Assembly: GCA_041652935.1 (NCBI GenBank)
Contig: JBAZGH010000003.1
Span: 1-42,510 of the forward strand
DNA: 42,510 nt
Reading direction: 5' to 3'
Source of the DNA: JBAZGH01 sp041652935
Lineage (GTDB): Bacteria > Patescibacteriota > Patescibacteriia > Patescibacteriales > XYC2-FULL-47-12
A program made the position numbers and the translations under genes. The notes beneath the pieces were generated by a model. The model was not told the origin of the DNA. It ran no database searches and worked only from the letters and a program-made list of their open reading frames with translations. Shown here in pieces: positions 30,908-39,696 of the stretch (the first letter of the stretch is position 1; every line of letters starts with the position of its first letter).

Positions 30908-30991
30908 TTATGGGTGAGAGAAACGGGAAATTAAAATTTGGTTGAGGACAGCGGCTTTATAGAAAAGCTGCTAAGAAAACGGGAGAAAAAA

Positions 30992-31471
30992 ATGGTAGTA
31001 TCAAGAAGCGTCGTTATAAAGCAGGTCAGAGAATCTGTGACGAATATCGCGGATACTCCGGGCGTTGTCTTTGTTGGAGGGTGTGAAGTTTGCGGGGAAT
31101 CGCTTCCGAAGTTGAAGACAGTTTGCGGCAGGAAGTTTTTCCTTTGCCATAATCCTCTTCATCTTCGCCGGGCAATTGAAAACCGTTTGGAGATGCTGAT
31201 GAAAATCAATGTCGTCAACTTCGACAGAGAGTTTTCAAATGTTTCGCCCATTGGCTATATCGGCAACCGCGAAAAGTTTCAGGAGGCCCTAAACGGAATA
31301 GCCGATACTTGGGCGAGTTTGGGCAGTCTGGGAACGAACCGGAGACACTTGCTGGTGGAGTTGACTTCTTTGGGGGGAGCGCCCGCCAAAGCTTGCGCCA
31401 ATATAAGGCCATCACGTGGCTTTACGCAGGGTTGCCAACCCTTGAATGAAGCGGCATCGGCCGTGGCATAG
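30992..31471 (+). CDS. Small protein with possible zinc knuckle, unknown function
   Basis: 159 residues from ATG 30992 (GGGAG lies 6 bases upstream); an in-frame TTG at 30938 lacks an SD. CEVCGE...C...C (about residues 32-55) could bind zinc. The body is helical (LHLRRAIENRLEMLMKINVV). The last 50 residues are rich in Ala/Gly and low in complexity, so a frameshift near the 3' end cannot be excluded. It follows the 30487 gene and both end at one terminator, so they may form an operon. No family recognised. Confidence 0.55.
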   Translation: MVVSRSVVIKQVRESVTNIADTPGVVFVGGCEVCGESLPKLKTVCGRKFFLCHNPLHLRRAIENRLEMLMKINVVNFDREFSNVSPIGYIGNREKFQEALNGIADTWASLGSLGTNRRHLLVELTSLGGAPAKACANIRPSRGFTQGCQPLNEAASAVA

Positions 31472-31538
31472 CCGCCGCAATAGCGGCTGGGAGCAGTGGA
31501 GTACCTCAATACTCGCGAGACACTGCTCCTCTTTTTTT
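31470..31538 (+). terminator. Tandem hairpins and terminator at the island's right end
   Basis: AGCCGC/GCGGCT (31470-31488) is followed by GGAGCAGTG/CACTGCTCC (31490-31498, 31521-31529), a perfect 9-bp stem, and TCTTTTTTT. Confidence 0.8.
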
Positions 31539-31553
31539 AAGTTTATTTTGTTA

Positions 31554-32930
31554 TTATACTATATACTCTGCCAAATTTTTTACATTTTTTATTTGTATTA
31601 ATTCCAATCCACTATTAATTTTAACGTCAGGTATAACAGCTTTTTTAAACCCCAGTTTAGCGGCTTCAGCTAAGCGCTGTTCCAGTTTATAAACATTTCT
31701 TACTTCTCCGCCCAGGCCTACTTCTCCCAGAATAACCGTGTTGCCGGCTAAAGTTTGGTTGGTTAAGCTGGATATTATTGCCGCGCAAACCGCTAAATCC
31801 AGGGCGGTTTCGTTCGTTTTCAGCCCGCCGACTACGTTAATATGCGCATCCTGCGCCGTTAAATTCAGGCCGGCGCGTTTGGTTAAGACCGCGATTAAAA
31901 TCTGCAATCTGTTTAAATCAAATCCGCTCGCCTTCCGCTGCGGATAGCCGAAGACAGTCCTGGTAATCAGCGCCTGCACCTCAATTAAAAACGGCCGGGT
32001 GCCTTCCATAATGCAGCTGACAGCCGTGCCGCTATTTTGTTCTTGTTTGTCTAAAAACACACCGGAAGGGTTTCTAACTTCTTTAAAGCCGGCATCAGAC
32101 ATTTCAAAAAGTCCGACCTCGTTAGTGGAGCCAAAGCGATTTTTAACAGCGCGAAGTAATCTAAACTCTTTGTTTTTCGGCTGTTCTAAATAGGCGACGG
32201 TATCAACCAAATGCTCCAAAGTTTTTGGCCCGGCAAGAGAGCCGTCTTTTGTAATATGCCCGGTGATGATAATCGGAATATTTTTTTCTTTTGCTATCGG
32301 CAATAATTTAACCGCGCAAGCGCGGATTTGATTAACGCCTCCGGGCTCGGAGGGGACTTCGTCGGAGTAAATAGTCTGTATTGAATCAACAACAACCAAT
32401 TGCGGCTTTAATTTTATAATAGCGCTGATAATTTTTTCCACATTAGTCTCAGATATGAATTGCAAATTATTTTTTATTCCCAGCCGCTCCATCCGTGATT
32501 TAATTTGTTGCGCCGATTCCTCACCGCTTACATAAAGCGTTCCTTCACCCCGCTCACTAACGTTCGTTTCCCCTCTCCCTGAGGGATAGGGGTTAGGGGG
32601 TGAGGGTGTTATTTGCAACATCAGCGTTGATTTTCCAATTCCCGGCTCGCCACCGACTAAAATTAAGCTGCCCGGTACGATTCCGCCGCCCAAAACTCGG
32701 TCAAACTCATCAAGCCCCGTCTTTATCCTCTGCCAGTTTTCCATTTTTACATCATTAAGATTTATTGTTTCTGCCGGAGCAGCATCGGTTGTTTTTAAAT
32801 TTCCTCTATTATTTATTTGCGTTTCCTCCCTTAAACTTCCCCAAGCGCCGCATTCTAAACAGCGCCCAGTCCATTTAGGGCTCTGGGCGCCGCAGTTTGA
32901 GCAAGCATAAATTATGTTTGTTTTTGGCAT
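31554..32930 (-). CDS. radA: DNA repair protein RadA (Sms)
   Basis: 458 residues. RadA is a RecA-like ATPase that promotes branch migration in recombination and natural transformation. The zinc finger CSNCGAQSPKWTGRCLECG (about 10-28), Walker A GGEPGIGKST (about 92-101), LYVSGEES, the RadA-specific KNRFG motif and the Lon-protease-like C-terminal domain are all present. Between Walker A and LYVSGEES the normal helix is replaced by a repeat-encoded segment, PSPPNPYPSGRGE then SERGEG. It is the last gene of a minus-strand run that starts at 36036, 4 bases after the preceding stop. Confidence 0.95.
   Translation of the reverse strand: MPKTNIIYACSNCGAQSPKWTGRCLECGAWGSLREETQINNRGNLKTTDAAPAETINLNDVKMENWQRIKTGLDEFDRVLGGGIVPGSLILVGGEPGIGKSTLMLQITPSPPNPYPSGRGETNVSERGEGTLYVSGEESAQQIKSRMERLGIKNNLQFISETNVEKIISAIIKLKPQLVVVDSIQTIYSDEVPSEPGGVNQIRACAVKLLPIAKEKNIPIIITGHITKDGSLAGPKTLEHLVDTVAYLEQPKNKEFRLLRAVKNRFGSTNEVGLFEMSDAGFKEVRNPSGVFLDKQEQNSGTAVSCIMEGTRPFLIEVQALITRTVFGYPQRKASGFDLNRLQILIAVLTKRAGLNLTAQDAHINVVGGLKTNETALDLAVCAAIISSLTNQTLAGNTVILGEVGLGGEVRNVYKLEQRLAEAAKLGFKKAVIPDVKINSGLELIQIKNVKNLAEYIV
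32542..32609. repeat. In-frame C/G-rich palindromic element in radA
   Basis: On the minus strand it reads CCCTCACCCCCTAACCCCTA, then TCCCTCAGGGAGAGGGG, the same family as 27747-27786 in comEC but in a different reading frame. Flanking CACCC/GGGTG copies extend the foldback. It adds about 20 residues right after the Walker A helix of RadA. Confidence 0.75.
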
Positions 32931-32934
32931 ATAA

Positions 32935-34035
32935 TTAAGGTGTTATTTGTCGCGGGGTTATCCTTACGTCCCAATGGTCGCCCTCGTCTAAGAATCTATA
33001 ATAATAACGTATCGTGTCATCTTCCTCCGATGTAAAATTCATATAATACGCGGGATAATTATCAACCTTGCCTTTTGTCGCGTTAGGTTCATTTTCAATC
33101 GCCTGCCTTAGGTTATTATTATTTCTTAAATCAACTTTATAGCCATTTGAGTGTGAATATTCCCCAGTAGTGTGCTCGCCGTCAGTTCCGCTGGTAATAA
33201 ATATATCACCAAGTTCAATAAGTTCAAATATTCTTGCTATTTCATTAAGGCCGATAATCGTATCTTCTCTAATGCCATATAAATTAGCTCCGTTTTTTAT
33301 TTGTATTTTATCTCCCAGCATCGCCTTTCCCTGATTATTTGTTAACTCTCCACCGTCAAGAGGCCCGATAATAGCATCAACATTAGCAGACAGGCAGCAG
33401 CAGACATAATCATCGTTTATTTGCTTGTAAGATGTGCTGACTCCAGGCGCTCCAATCCCGACTAATTGGGAATGCCTTGAATCATTAGGATCGCAATTAC
33501 TGCCAATATAATATCCAATGGGGCATGAGCCCACCGTAGTGCCCGCTTCCTTTTTTTTCCAGTCGCATGAATAAGTATTTAAATCCACTTCAACTTTTTC
33601 CACATTTTTTATGTATTCCGAAAGAGATTTAAAAGAAACTAAATTGGGGTTGATGATATATAAAATCGTCCAGGAAGACAAGGCGATTACCAGCCCGGTT
33701 ACGGCGGCGGCTATCCACGCTTTTGCCTCGGTAACTTTTCCCTGGTCTCCGCCGGCGGTTAACCATAACAATCCGCCCCACATTAAAATTATTGCCGCCA
33801 GAATTCCGACAATGCCGATGCCATAATTGTATACTGCTTGAATATATTCCCCAATCCAGAGACCCTTATCATTACTAAAGCTTAGATCGGGGATTGTTAT
33901 TTGTAGCACAGGTGGCTTTAAACCAGTTTTAGAGTCTAATTTAGAATTTGTATCCTGTGTATACTGAGCAAATGAAAAATTAGCTAAACTAAGAAATAAT
34001 AAGCTTATCGCGATTGTTAAAATTATTTTTTTCAT
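32935..34035 (-). CDS. Surface protein: TrbC-like helices plus M15 peptidase-like domain
   Basis: 366 residues. Signal peptide (1-23), then two membrane helices (about 72-98 and 107-132) in the TrbC/VirB2-like arrangement, as in the giant surface protein. The C-terminal half has a cysteine-rich patch (CCC near 215) and then SHSNGYKVDLRN and GDHWDV, which resemble the SxHxxGxAxD and HWx zinc motifs of M15-type D-Ala-D-Ala peptidases. A cell-wall peptidase role is plausible but the match is weak in places. Its ATG overlaps the TGA of the DsbA-like gene (ATGA), so the two are translationally coupled. Confidence 0.7.
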   Translation of the reverse strand: MKKIILTIAISLLFLSLANFSFAQYTQDTNSKLDSKTGLKPPVLQITIPDLSFSNDKGLWIGEYIQAVYNYGIGIVGILAAIILMWGGLLWLTAGGDQGKVTEAKAWIAAAVTGLVIALSSWTILYIINPNLVSFKSLSEYIKNVEKVEVDLNTYSCDWKKKEAGTTVGSCPIGYYIGSNCDPNDSRHSQLVGIGAPGVSTSYKQINDDYVCCCLSANVDAIIGPLDGGELTNNQGKAMLGDKIQIKNGANLYGIREDTIIGLNEIARIFELIELGDIFITSGTDGEHTTGEYSHSNGYKVDLRNNNNLRQAIENEPNATKGKVDNYPAYYMNFTSEEDDTIRYYYRFLDEGDHWDVRITPRQITP

Positions 34036-34766
34036 TTATTTAATTCTTGTTCGATTATTTTTTTTAACTCGTCGTAATTTATCTCGCCCAATATTTCACG
34101 CTCATTTATGTAGAACAGGGGAATGCCTATTATTTTCAAGGCATTGGCCTCTTCAATATTATCCATAACATAATTTTTTGCTTTATCCCCGTTCAGGCAA
34201 ATAGAGAATTTTTTTAAGTTCAGCCCGATATTCTTAGCCAAAGACAATAAAAGATTTTCATTTATACTCTCACCGTTTTGGTATAATAAATCTGACATTT
34301 TCCAAAATTCATCTTGCTCATAAGCGCATCGCCCGGCAACAGCCGCTTTAAAAGACGGATTATCTTGGTTTCTGGAGGGAAAGTCTTTATGGATGAATTT
34401 TACTAATTCCGGCATTTCCTGCTGTATTTTTTTTGCTTCATTAACAGCTTGGCAGCAGTAAGAACATTGAAAATCAGTATAAGCGACTATATTTATTTTT
34501 GCTTTTTCAGGGCCGACAGACGGATCATTGTCCGTAATAATCGGGCCGGTAATCATATCATCTAAATTAGGAACAACAGTTAAAAGCGGGTCATCTTCCT
34601 TAAATTCTTCATTAAGATAAAAATTTTCCTCTCCATTGCTTGCCAGAAGATTATTCTGACTTTCAAATAATGCCGGCATAATAAAAAAAATAATTGCGGC
34701 AAAAAGCGCAAGGGCGGTTAAAGAAAAAAATATTAATTTTCCGGACCCATTTTTTATTTTTGGCAT
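34032..34766 (-). CDS. DsbA/DsbG-like thiol-disulfide oxidoreductase
   Basis: 244 residues. One N-terminal helix (about 9-30) anchors an extracellular thioredoxin-fold domain. YTDFQCSYCCQAV (about 95-107) carries the CxxC active site (CSYC), followed by the helical insertion typical of DsbA (KFIHKDFPSRNQ), and GIPLFYINEREI holds the cis-Pro loop (IP). It would form or isomerise disulfides in the cysteine-rich surface proteins of this window; the downstream M15-like protein is an obvious client and is translationally coupled. Confidence 0.88.
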   Translation of the reverse strand: MPKIKNGSGKLIFFSLTALALFAAIIFFIMPALFESQNNLLASNGEENFYLNEEFKEDDPLLTVVPNLDDMITGPIITDNDPSVGPEKAKINIVAYTDFQCSYCCQAVNEAKKIQQEMPELVKFIHKDFPSRNQDNPSFKAAVAGRCAYEQDEFWKMSDLLYQNGESINENLLLSLAKNIGLNLKKFSICLNGDKAKNYVMDNIEEANALKIIGIPLFYINEREILGEINYDELKKIIEQELNK

Positions 34767-34773
34767 GAGCTTG

Positions 34774-36036
34774 TTATTTTAACTGGATTTTATGGATATT
34801 ATTTGTTTGGCTGTCGGTAAAGTATAAATATTTTTCATTTTCCGAAACGATTATATTTTGCATATTATATTCTCCGTCGGGGACAGCTATCAGCTGGCAA
34901 GAGTTGTTGGTTAAATTTATTTTATATATATCATCGGTTGATTCCCGGGCTAATTCGGAAAATACGCCGGCTCCCTCGGGCAAGCTTTTGGGAACGGCGC
35001 AGTATATGGTTTTTTCATCATAAATAGAGCATTTTTCCGCCCATGTTTGCAGATTTAACCGCTGGCGGTTTGAGCCGATGCTGTCTCCCTTAGCATCAAC
35101 TATCCATAATTCCGGTTTTAAATTAGTGCTTTCGCTGTATACGCTGTACAATAATTTATCTCCCGAGGGCGTCCATTGGAAATCTATTCCGCGCCCCTCA
35201 ACAATGGTTGCTTTAAAATTTTCTTTATTTTGGCCGACAAAATAAAGTTTTTGCCGGTCAAAATCCATACCCTCGGTAAAAAGGGCGATAGATAGATTAT
35301 TGGGGGACCAGGAGGAATAAACCCGGTCTCCTTCATCGCCTAAATGTTCAATTGCCTGCGCCCGGGAGCCGTCGTCATTGGCGGTAATAAGCCATCTGTT
35401 TTCCGAATCAATACCCATGCTTTTAGCCACAATTTTGTCGCTTTGCGGAGAAAAATCAAAATCTTCCCAGTGCTTTGGGAGCGTAACTTGTTTTTGCGCT
35501 TTAAAATTATATAAAATATTTGCTCCGTCCGGATACTCAATAACCGCCCTTTGCTTATCGGGAGCCCAGTTAACATTTTCCACATTATAGAAAGTTTTAT
35601 TGCTGATTAAGGAGGTTTGTCCGTTGCTGTCTATTTTGTAAAATTTTCCGTCATCTTGGTTGTAATAATATACATAAGAGCCGTCGTCGGAAAGAGCGGC
35701 GGCAAAACTGGGCGAGCTGTTTAATTTCGAGGTTTGGGTTATTCCTCCCCGCGCTATCTTATCAGCTGGAACGGGATTTGGCGCGGATCCGGCAGAATCA
35801 GTCCCGCTGCCGCCCCCTTCCGGAAGACTGCCTCCGGTTCCGGTTATAATATTTGTGTTTCCGCCTTCCGCTCCGGTCGGCAAATCGCCGTTTCCGGAAG
35901 AAACAGCGCTTTCCTCGCCGCCAGTGTCAATTATGGGAGAAGATTTAAAAAACAGGAAATATATCCCGTAGCCGATGGCAACGCATAAAATTATAAAACC
36001 GGTTATTATTAAAATTTTTTTATAATTGATCTGCAT
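34774..36036 (-). CDS. Membrane-anchored beta-propeller (TolB/WD40-like) protein
   Basis: 420 residues. One N-terminal helix (about 8-28), a Gly/Ser-rich linker (about 35-95), then repeats of the TolB/PD40 type: ALSDDGSYVYYYN, VNWAPDKQRAVIE, DFSPQSDKIVAKS, SSWSPNNLSIAL, FQWTPSGDKLLYS and VSENEKYLYFT, six in all, consistent with a six-bladed propeller. Probably a protein-interaction scaffold outside the membrane. First gene of the minus-strand operon, 7 bases before the DsbA-like gene. Confidence 0.8.
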   Translation of the reverse strand: MQINYKKILIITGFIILCVAIGYGIYFLFFKSSPIIDTGGEESAVSSGNGDLPTGAEGGNTNIITGTGGSLPEGGGSGTDSAGSAPNPVPADKIARGGITQTSKLNSSPSFAAALSDDGSYVYYYNQDDGKFYKIDSNGQTSLISNKTFYNVENVNWAPDKQRAVIEYPDGANILYNFKAQKQVTLPKHWEDFDFSPQSDKIVAKSMGIDSENRWLITANDDGSRAQAIEHLGDEGDRVYSSWSPNNLSIALFTEGMDFDRQKLYFVGQNKENFKATIVEGRGIDFQWTPSGDKLLYSVYSESTNLKPELWIVDAKGDSIGSNRQRLNLQTWAEKCSIYDEKTIYCAVPKSLPEGAGVFSELARESTDDIYKINLTNNSCQLIAVPDGEYNMQNIIVSENEKYLYFTDSQTNNIHKIQLK

Positions 36037-36215
36037 ATTTTAAATTAAATTTATTATTTAAAAATTAGTTTATTTTAAAAAACAGCGTTTAATTTATTTG
36101 CATGGATTAAGCGATTTATGGTAAAATAAATTTAGTTTAGCGTGTTGATAACTGTTTTAACACTTTGCTTTTATTATAAAGCATATGCTACTGCTTGGCA
36201 AAGCTTAAAAAATTT
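36037..36215. other. Divergent intergenic region
   Basis: About 180 AT-rich bases between the minus-strand operon and pilM must hold both promoters. TTGATA at 36145-36150 is the best -35-like hexamer on the plus strand, but the nearest -10-like TATTAT (36172) is 21 bases away, so no promoter is called. No palindrome of the intergenic family is evident. Confidence 0.3.
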
Positions 36216-37316
36216 ATGTTTAAAAAAACACAAAGCTATTTAGGGGTTGATATCGGCAAAACCAGCGTTAAGATAGTTGAATTAAGGCAGGTAAAAGGAA
36301 AATCGACTTTAATAAATTACGGTTATAGCGAGGAAAGCCGGGATTTTTCCAACGAAGAGCTTCAGCTGGACGTTGATAAAGCGGCAGAAGTAATAAAAAA
36401 AATTTGCAATAAATCAGATATTAATAATATTAATTGCATAGCGGCGATGCCGTCATTTTCAGTTTTTTCCTCAATTTTAAATTTAAGCCATGCCAATAAA
36501 AAAGAACTTGATAATGCGGTTATGCTGGAAGCGAAAAAAGTCGTGCCTCTAGATTTGGATGAAATGATATTAGACTGGAAAATTATAGAGGAGTCGCCAG
36601 TAAGCGCGGCTGGGCAAAAATCCGTTCAAGAGGAGACGCCGGTTGAAAATAACGGCAATAGCCGCAAAAACAAAGAAGAACTGAAAGTTCTGTTAACCGG
36701 AGCGCCGAAATCATTGGTAAAAAAATATATTTACATTTTTAAGGAGGCAAAAATGAATTTAATAAGCCTGGAAACGGAGATGTTTTCCCTTATTAGATCA
36801 TTGGTAGGAAGCGATCCCAGCATTATCGCCATAGTTGATTTGGGGGCGGTAAATACCGATATTGCGATTATAGAAAACGGATTGCCCATGTTCAGCCGCA
36901 GCCTAGATTCGGGAGGAATAATGATGACAAAAGCCATCAGCGACAGTTTAAAAGTTGATTTTAGGCGCGCAGAGCAGTTCAAGATTGATTTAAGCTCTTC
37001 AAACCAGCAAGAGACCGCCAAATTATTTCCAAAGGTAATCGAGGAAACAATCACTCCCATTGTTAATGAAATAAAATATTCATTGAATTTATTTCAGCAG
37101 GAGAATAATAAAAAAATAGAAAAGCTCATTATTTCAGGCGGCGGCGCTAATTTGCCCAATATCACGGAATATCTAAGCAGCATTTTAAATATAAAAGTCA
37201 TAGCTGGAGACCCTTGGTCAAGGATATCTTATCCGTTGGATTTAAAGTCGGTTTTAGATGATCTGGGTCCGCAAATGGCTATTGCAGTCGGATTAGCAAT
37301 GCGGGAAACCTCATAG
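36216..37316 (+). CDS. pilM: Type IV pilus assembly protein PilM
   Basis: 366 residues. PilM is a cytoplasmic actin-like ATPase that binds PilN and forms the inner ring of the pilus machine. SYLGVDIGKTSVKIVEL (about 7-23) is the PilM-type phosphate motif; AIVDLGAVNTDIAII (about 205-219) and LIISGGGANLPNITEYL (about 307-323) complete the ATP site. An insert around 135-160 is rich in Ser/Asn/Glu. ATG 36216 is chosen (MFKKTQSYLG) over a TTG 21 bases upstream. First gene of the pilus cluster. Confidence 0.92.
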   Translation: MFKKTQSYLGVDIGKTSVKIVELRQVKGKSTLINYGYSEESRDFSNEELQLDVDKAAEVIKKICNKSDINNINCIAAMPSFSVFSSILNLSHANKKELDNAVMLEAKKVVPLDLDEMILDWKIIEESPVSAAGQKSVQEETPVENNGNSRKNKEELKVLLTGAPKSLVKKYIYIFKEAKMNLISLETEMFSLIRSLVGSDPSIIAIVDLGAVNTDIAIIENGLPMFSRSLDSGGIMMTKAISDSLKVDFRRAEQFKIDLSSSNQQETAKLFPKVIEETITPIVNEIKYSLNLFQQENNKKIEKLIISGGGANLPNITEYLSSILNIKVIAGDPWSRISYPLDLKSVLDDLGPQMAIAVGLAMRETS

Positions 37317-37347
37317 CGAAGTTTTATAATAAATTAATTTAATTTTC

Positions 37348-38592
37348 ATGGAGGGAAAAGGGGAGGTAAATTTTTTACCCGAAGAATTAAAATCAAAGAA
37401 TCCGAAAAAGCCAAAAGCCAAGAAAGAGGAGGTGGAATTTTCAAATCCAAAAGGAGATTTGGTTGATTTGAAAAAAGAAGATAAAAAAACCAAAGGAGGT
37501 CTTTGGAGCATTTTTAAATCCAAAAAAACAGATAAAGATAATAGCGGGGAAGAGGAAGTCCGAAATAAATTTTCCCGCCCGGTTTTAAAGAAATCAGATA
37601 TAAATAGAGCCCGCGAAGAATTGCTTAGAAAAATAAAAGAAAAACAGCAGCCCGGAGAAAAAAACGCGGTAAAAAATAAAATCAAAATTAAAACTGGAAT
37701 TTTTAGCTCGAAAGATAAAAAGAATATTCCTAATCCGGCAGGCGATCTTTTAAAAAACAATAACCCCAGAAAGAGCTTGTTTGCTGTTTTTTCCGGCTGG
37801 CTGCAAAAAAGAAAAGCTAGGAAACAAGAAAAAAAACAAATGAAAGCCATGAGAAGAAAAATGGAGAAAGAGAAGAAAGCCAAAGACGCTGAAGTAAAAA
37901 AATTAGCCAAGCAGGGGAAAAAAGAAGAGTTGTTAAAAACAAAAAAGCCGTCAGTTCCTGAAAGTTATTTGCCCGCGGAGAATAAAGCCAAGGAGGCGGT
38001 AAAAGATGCGCCCAAGAAAGAAAGAAAAAACCTTTTGATTACAAACTTAATTAAGGGCCAGGAATCAACCTTTTTTAACTGGAGCCAGGCAGCGGCCATA
38101 AATATAATAAGCATAATATTTTTTGTTTTAATTATTGCCGGCAGCTGGGTCTACCTGGATATGGAAGAGAAAAAAATAGAAGACGGAATTTCCAGTGTGG
38201 CGGGCAATATCGCGGCTAAGCAAGCAGAGCTTATTAATTTAAAAAAAGAAATGGGCGGCATTGACGGTTTAAGGGAAAAGATCGGGGCGGCAAAAACTAT
38301 ATTAGACAACCATATATACTGGACAAATTTCTTTTCTTATTTGGAAAACAATACTTTGCCCGGAGTTTATTACAGCGAGTTCTCGGGAGATTTAAGCGGA
38401 GAATACGCTATTCCCGCCGGAACTGAAGAATTTAGGAATTTTATCTCCCAGATGGAAAATTGGCAACAGGAAAATGAATATACAATAGCGGCAACAAGCG
38501 GAGGGGCGGAAATAAATAAGTCCGGCGGACAAGATGCTGTTTCATTTGAGCTTGAATTAAAAGTAAAACCCGAAATATTTCTTAAAAAATAA
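37348..38592 (+). CDS. PilN-like pilus assembly protein with long basic N terminus
   Basis: 414 residues. Residues 1-240 are highly charged and Lys-rich, beginning MEGKGEVNFLPEELKSK; the NFLPEELK segment is the conserved PilN tail that docks into PilM. One membrane helix (about 252-272), a coiled coil (about 275-310) and a small C-terminal domain (WTNFFSYLENNTLPGVYYSEF) follow, as in PilN. PilN normally has about 200 residues, so the cytoplasmic extension of about 230 is unusual, although the docking motif remains at the very start. It lies between pilM and the pilO-like gene. Confidence 0.8.
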   Translation: MEGKGEVNFLPEELKSKNPKKPKAKKEEVEFSNPKGDLVDLKKEDKKTKGGLWSIFKSKKTDKDNSGEEEVRNKFSRPVLKKSDINRAREELLRKIKEKQQPGEKNAVKNKIKIKTGIFSSKDKKNIPNPAGDLLKNNNPRKSLFAVFSGWLQKRKARKQEKKQMKAMRRKMEKEKKAKDAEVKKLAKQGKKEELLKTKKPSVPESYLPAENKAKEAVKDAPKKERKNLLITNLIKGQESTFFNWSQAAAINIISIIFFVLIIAGSWVYLDMEEKKIEDGISSVAGNIAAKQAELINLKKEMGGIDGLREKIGAAKTILDNHIYWTNFFSYLENNTLPGVYYSEFSGDLSGEYAIPAGTEEFRNFISQMENWQQENEYTIAATSGGAEINKSGGQDAVSFELELKVKPEIFLKK

Positions 38593-38603
38593 ATTTTTTA
38601 TAT

Positions 38604-39332
38604 ATGTCTGAAGAAAATAAAGAACAACAATCAAATCCGGGCGGCCAGAAGATAGTCGAGCGGCAGTTTAATAAAATGAAAGAAAATAAGCCGGAAATAG
38701 AGGAACAACAATTGAGTTTTTTTATGGTTTTATTCCGTAAATATTTTTATTATTTTCTCCTAGTTGAAATTATAATAATTATAGCAGCCGGTTATTTATT
38801 TTTATTAAAGCCAAAGATGGACATTGTTTTTAAAAATAATTTTGAAGCCGCTACCCAAGAGAGTAAAGAGGCGCAGCTTAAGCTTAATAATTACAACAGG
38901 CAGATAGCCGGATTAAAAGAGATAAAAAGCGAGTATGAAAAAATAAGCGATGCTGATTTAAACATGATAAACCGCATGTTGCCGCGAGAAAAGAATGAGA
39001 GCGATCTTTTTTTACAAATTGAAAAAATAGTAAAGGGCAACGGATTGCTGCTTGAATCCATATTTTTAGAAAAGGAAGAAACGGACAGCGCAAAGAAAAG
39101 AAGCAAGCGCGATATGGGAGAAGGCGCTGAGGCCCAAGGCAGCGAAATTAGCGCGGAGGAATTAAAGATAAAATTAATTGTTAGCGAGGCCGGTTACCCA
39201 GCTTTTAAGAGTTTAATCTCCAGCCTGGAAAGCAATTTGCGCATTATTGATGTTGATGCCATTAAATATGATCCGGCTGATGAAAGCGCCGAGTTATCAT
39301 TAAAGGCTTATTATTGGCCTAAAGAAATTTAA
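38604..39332 (+). CDS. PilO-like pilus assembly protein
   Basis: 242 residues. Short cytoplasmic N terminus, one membrane helix (about 48-70), a coiled coil (about 78-120) and a small alpha/beta domain ending in LKAYYWP. This matches PilO in size, topology and gene order, although sequence similarity is too low to be sure. PilO pairs with PilN to link PilM to the outer parts of the pilus machine. It starts 11 bases after the pilN-like stop. Confidence 0.72.
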   Translation: MSEENKEQQSNPGGQKIVERQFNKMKENKPEIEEQQLSFFMVLFRKYFYYFLLVEIIIIIAAGYLFLLKPKMDIVFKNNFEAATQESKEAQLKLNNYNRQIAGLKEIKSEYEKISDADLNMINRMLPREKNESDLFLQIEKIVKGNGLLLESIFLEKEETDSAKKRSKRDMGEGAEAQGSEISAEELKIKLIVSEAGYPAFKSLISSLESNLRIIDVDAIKYDPADESAELSLKAYYWPKEI

Positions 39333-39336
39333 TTTT

Positions 39337-39657
39337 ATGCTAAGACTTAAAAAAACTTCATCAAAAAAAAGAATAATATACGCCGTTGTTTTAATTGTCT
39401 TATTTGCAGTTACCGGAGCTGTTTTATATTATAATTTATTTTACGGAAAAATATCTTTACCGGAGCATTCCCAAATAGACGTTAATTTAAAAGCAGAAGA
39501 AATTATGCAAGCAGCTGAAAGTTATGATGAAAATGAACTAAGTTTTTTAAGCAATCGGAAATTCAAGGAGCTGAGGGATAATTTTGAAGACATAATTATC
39601 AGCCAAACGGGGAATAAAGATTTATTTTTCGTTCCTAAAAAAACTAATTCTGATTAA
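39337..39657 (+). CDS. Small single-pass membrane protein in the pilus cluster
   Basis: 106 residues: basic N terminus, a membrane helix (about 13-34), then an acidic helical exterior. It starts 4 bases after the pilO-like stop, so it is almost surely co-translated. Its position suggests the place of PilP, but it has neither the lipobox nor the beta domain of PilP, so I leave it unnamed. An SD-like AAGGAGG lies just past its stop (about 39656-39662), too far from the pilB ATG to serve it. Confidence 0.65.
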   Translation: MLRLKKTSSKKRIIYAVVLIVLFAVTGAVLYYNLFYGKISLPEHSQIDVNLKAEEIMQAAESYDENELSFLSNRKFKELRDNFEDIIISQTGNKDLFFVPKKTNSD

Positions 39658-39696
39658 GGAGGCAACTAAATACCGGTTTTAAGCCAATTAATACTT

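Noticed and set aside
30938..30991. TTG start at 30938 for the second orphan gene
   Set aside because: No SD in front of it, whereas ATG 30992 has GGGAG at suitable spacing.
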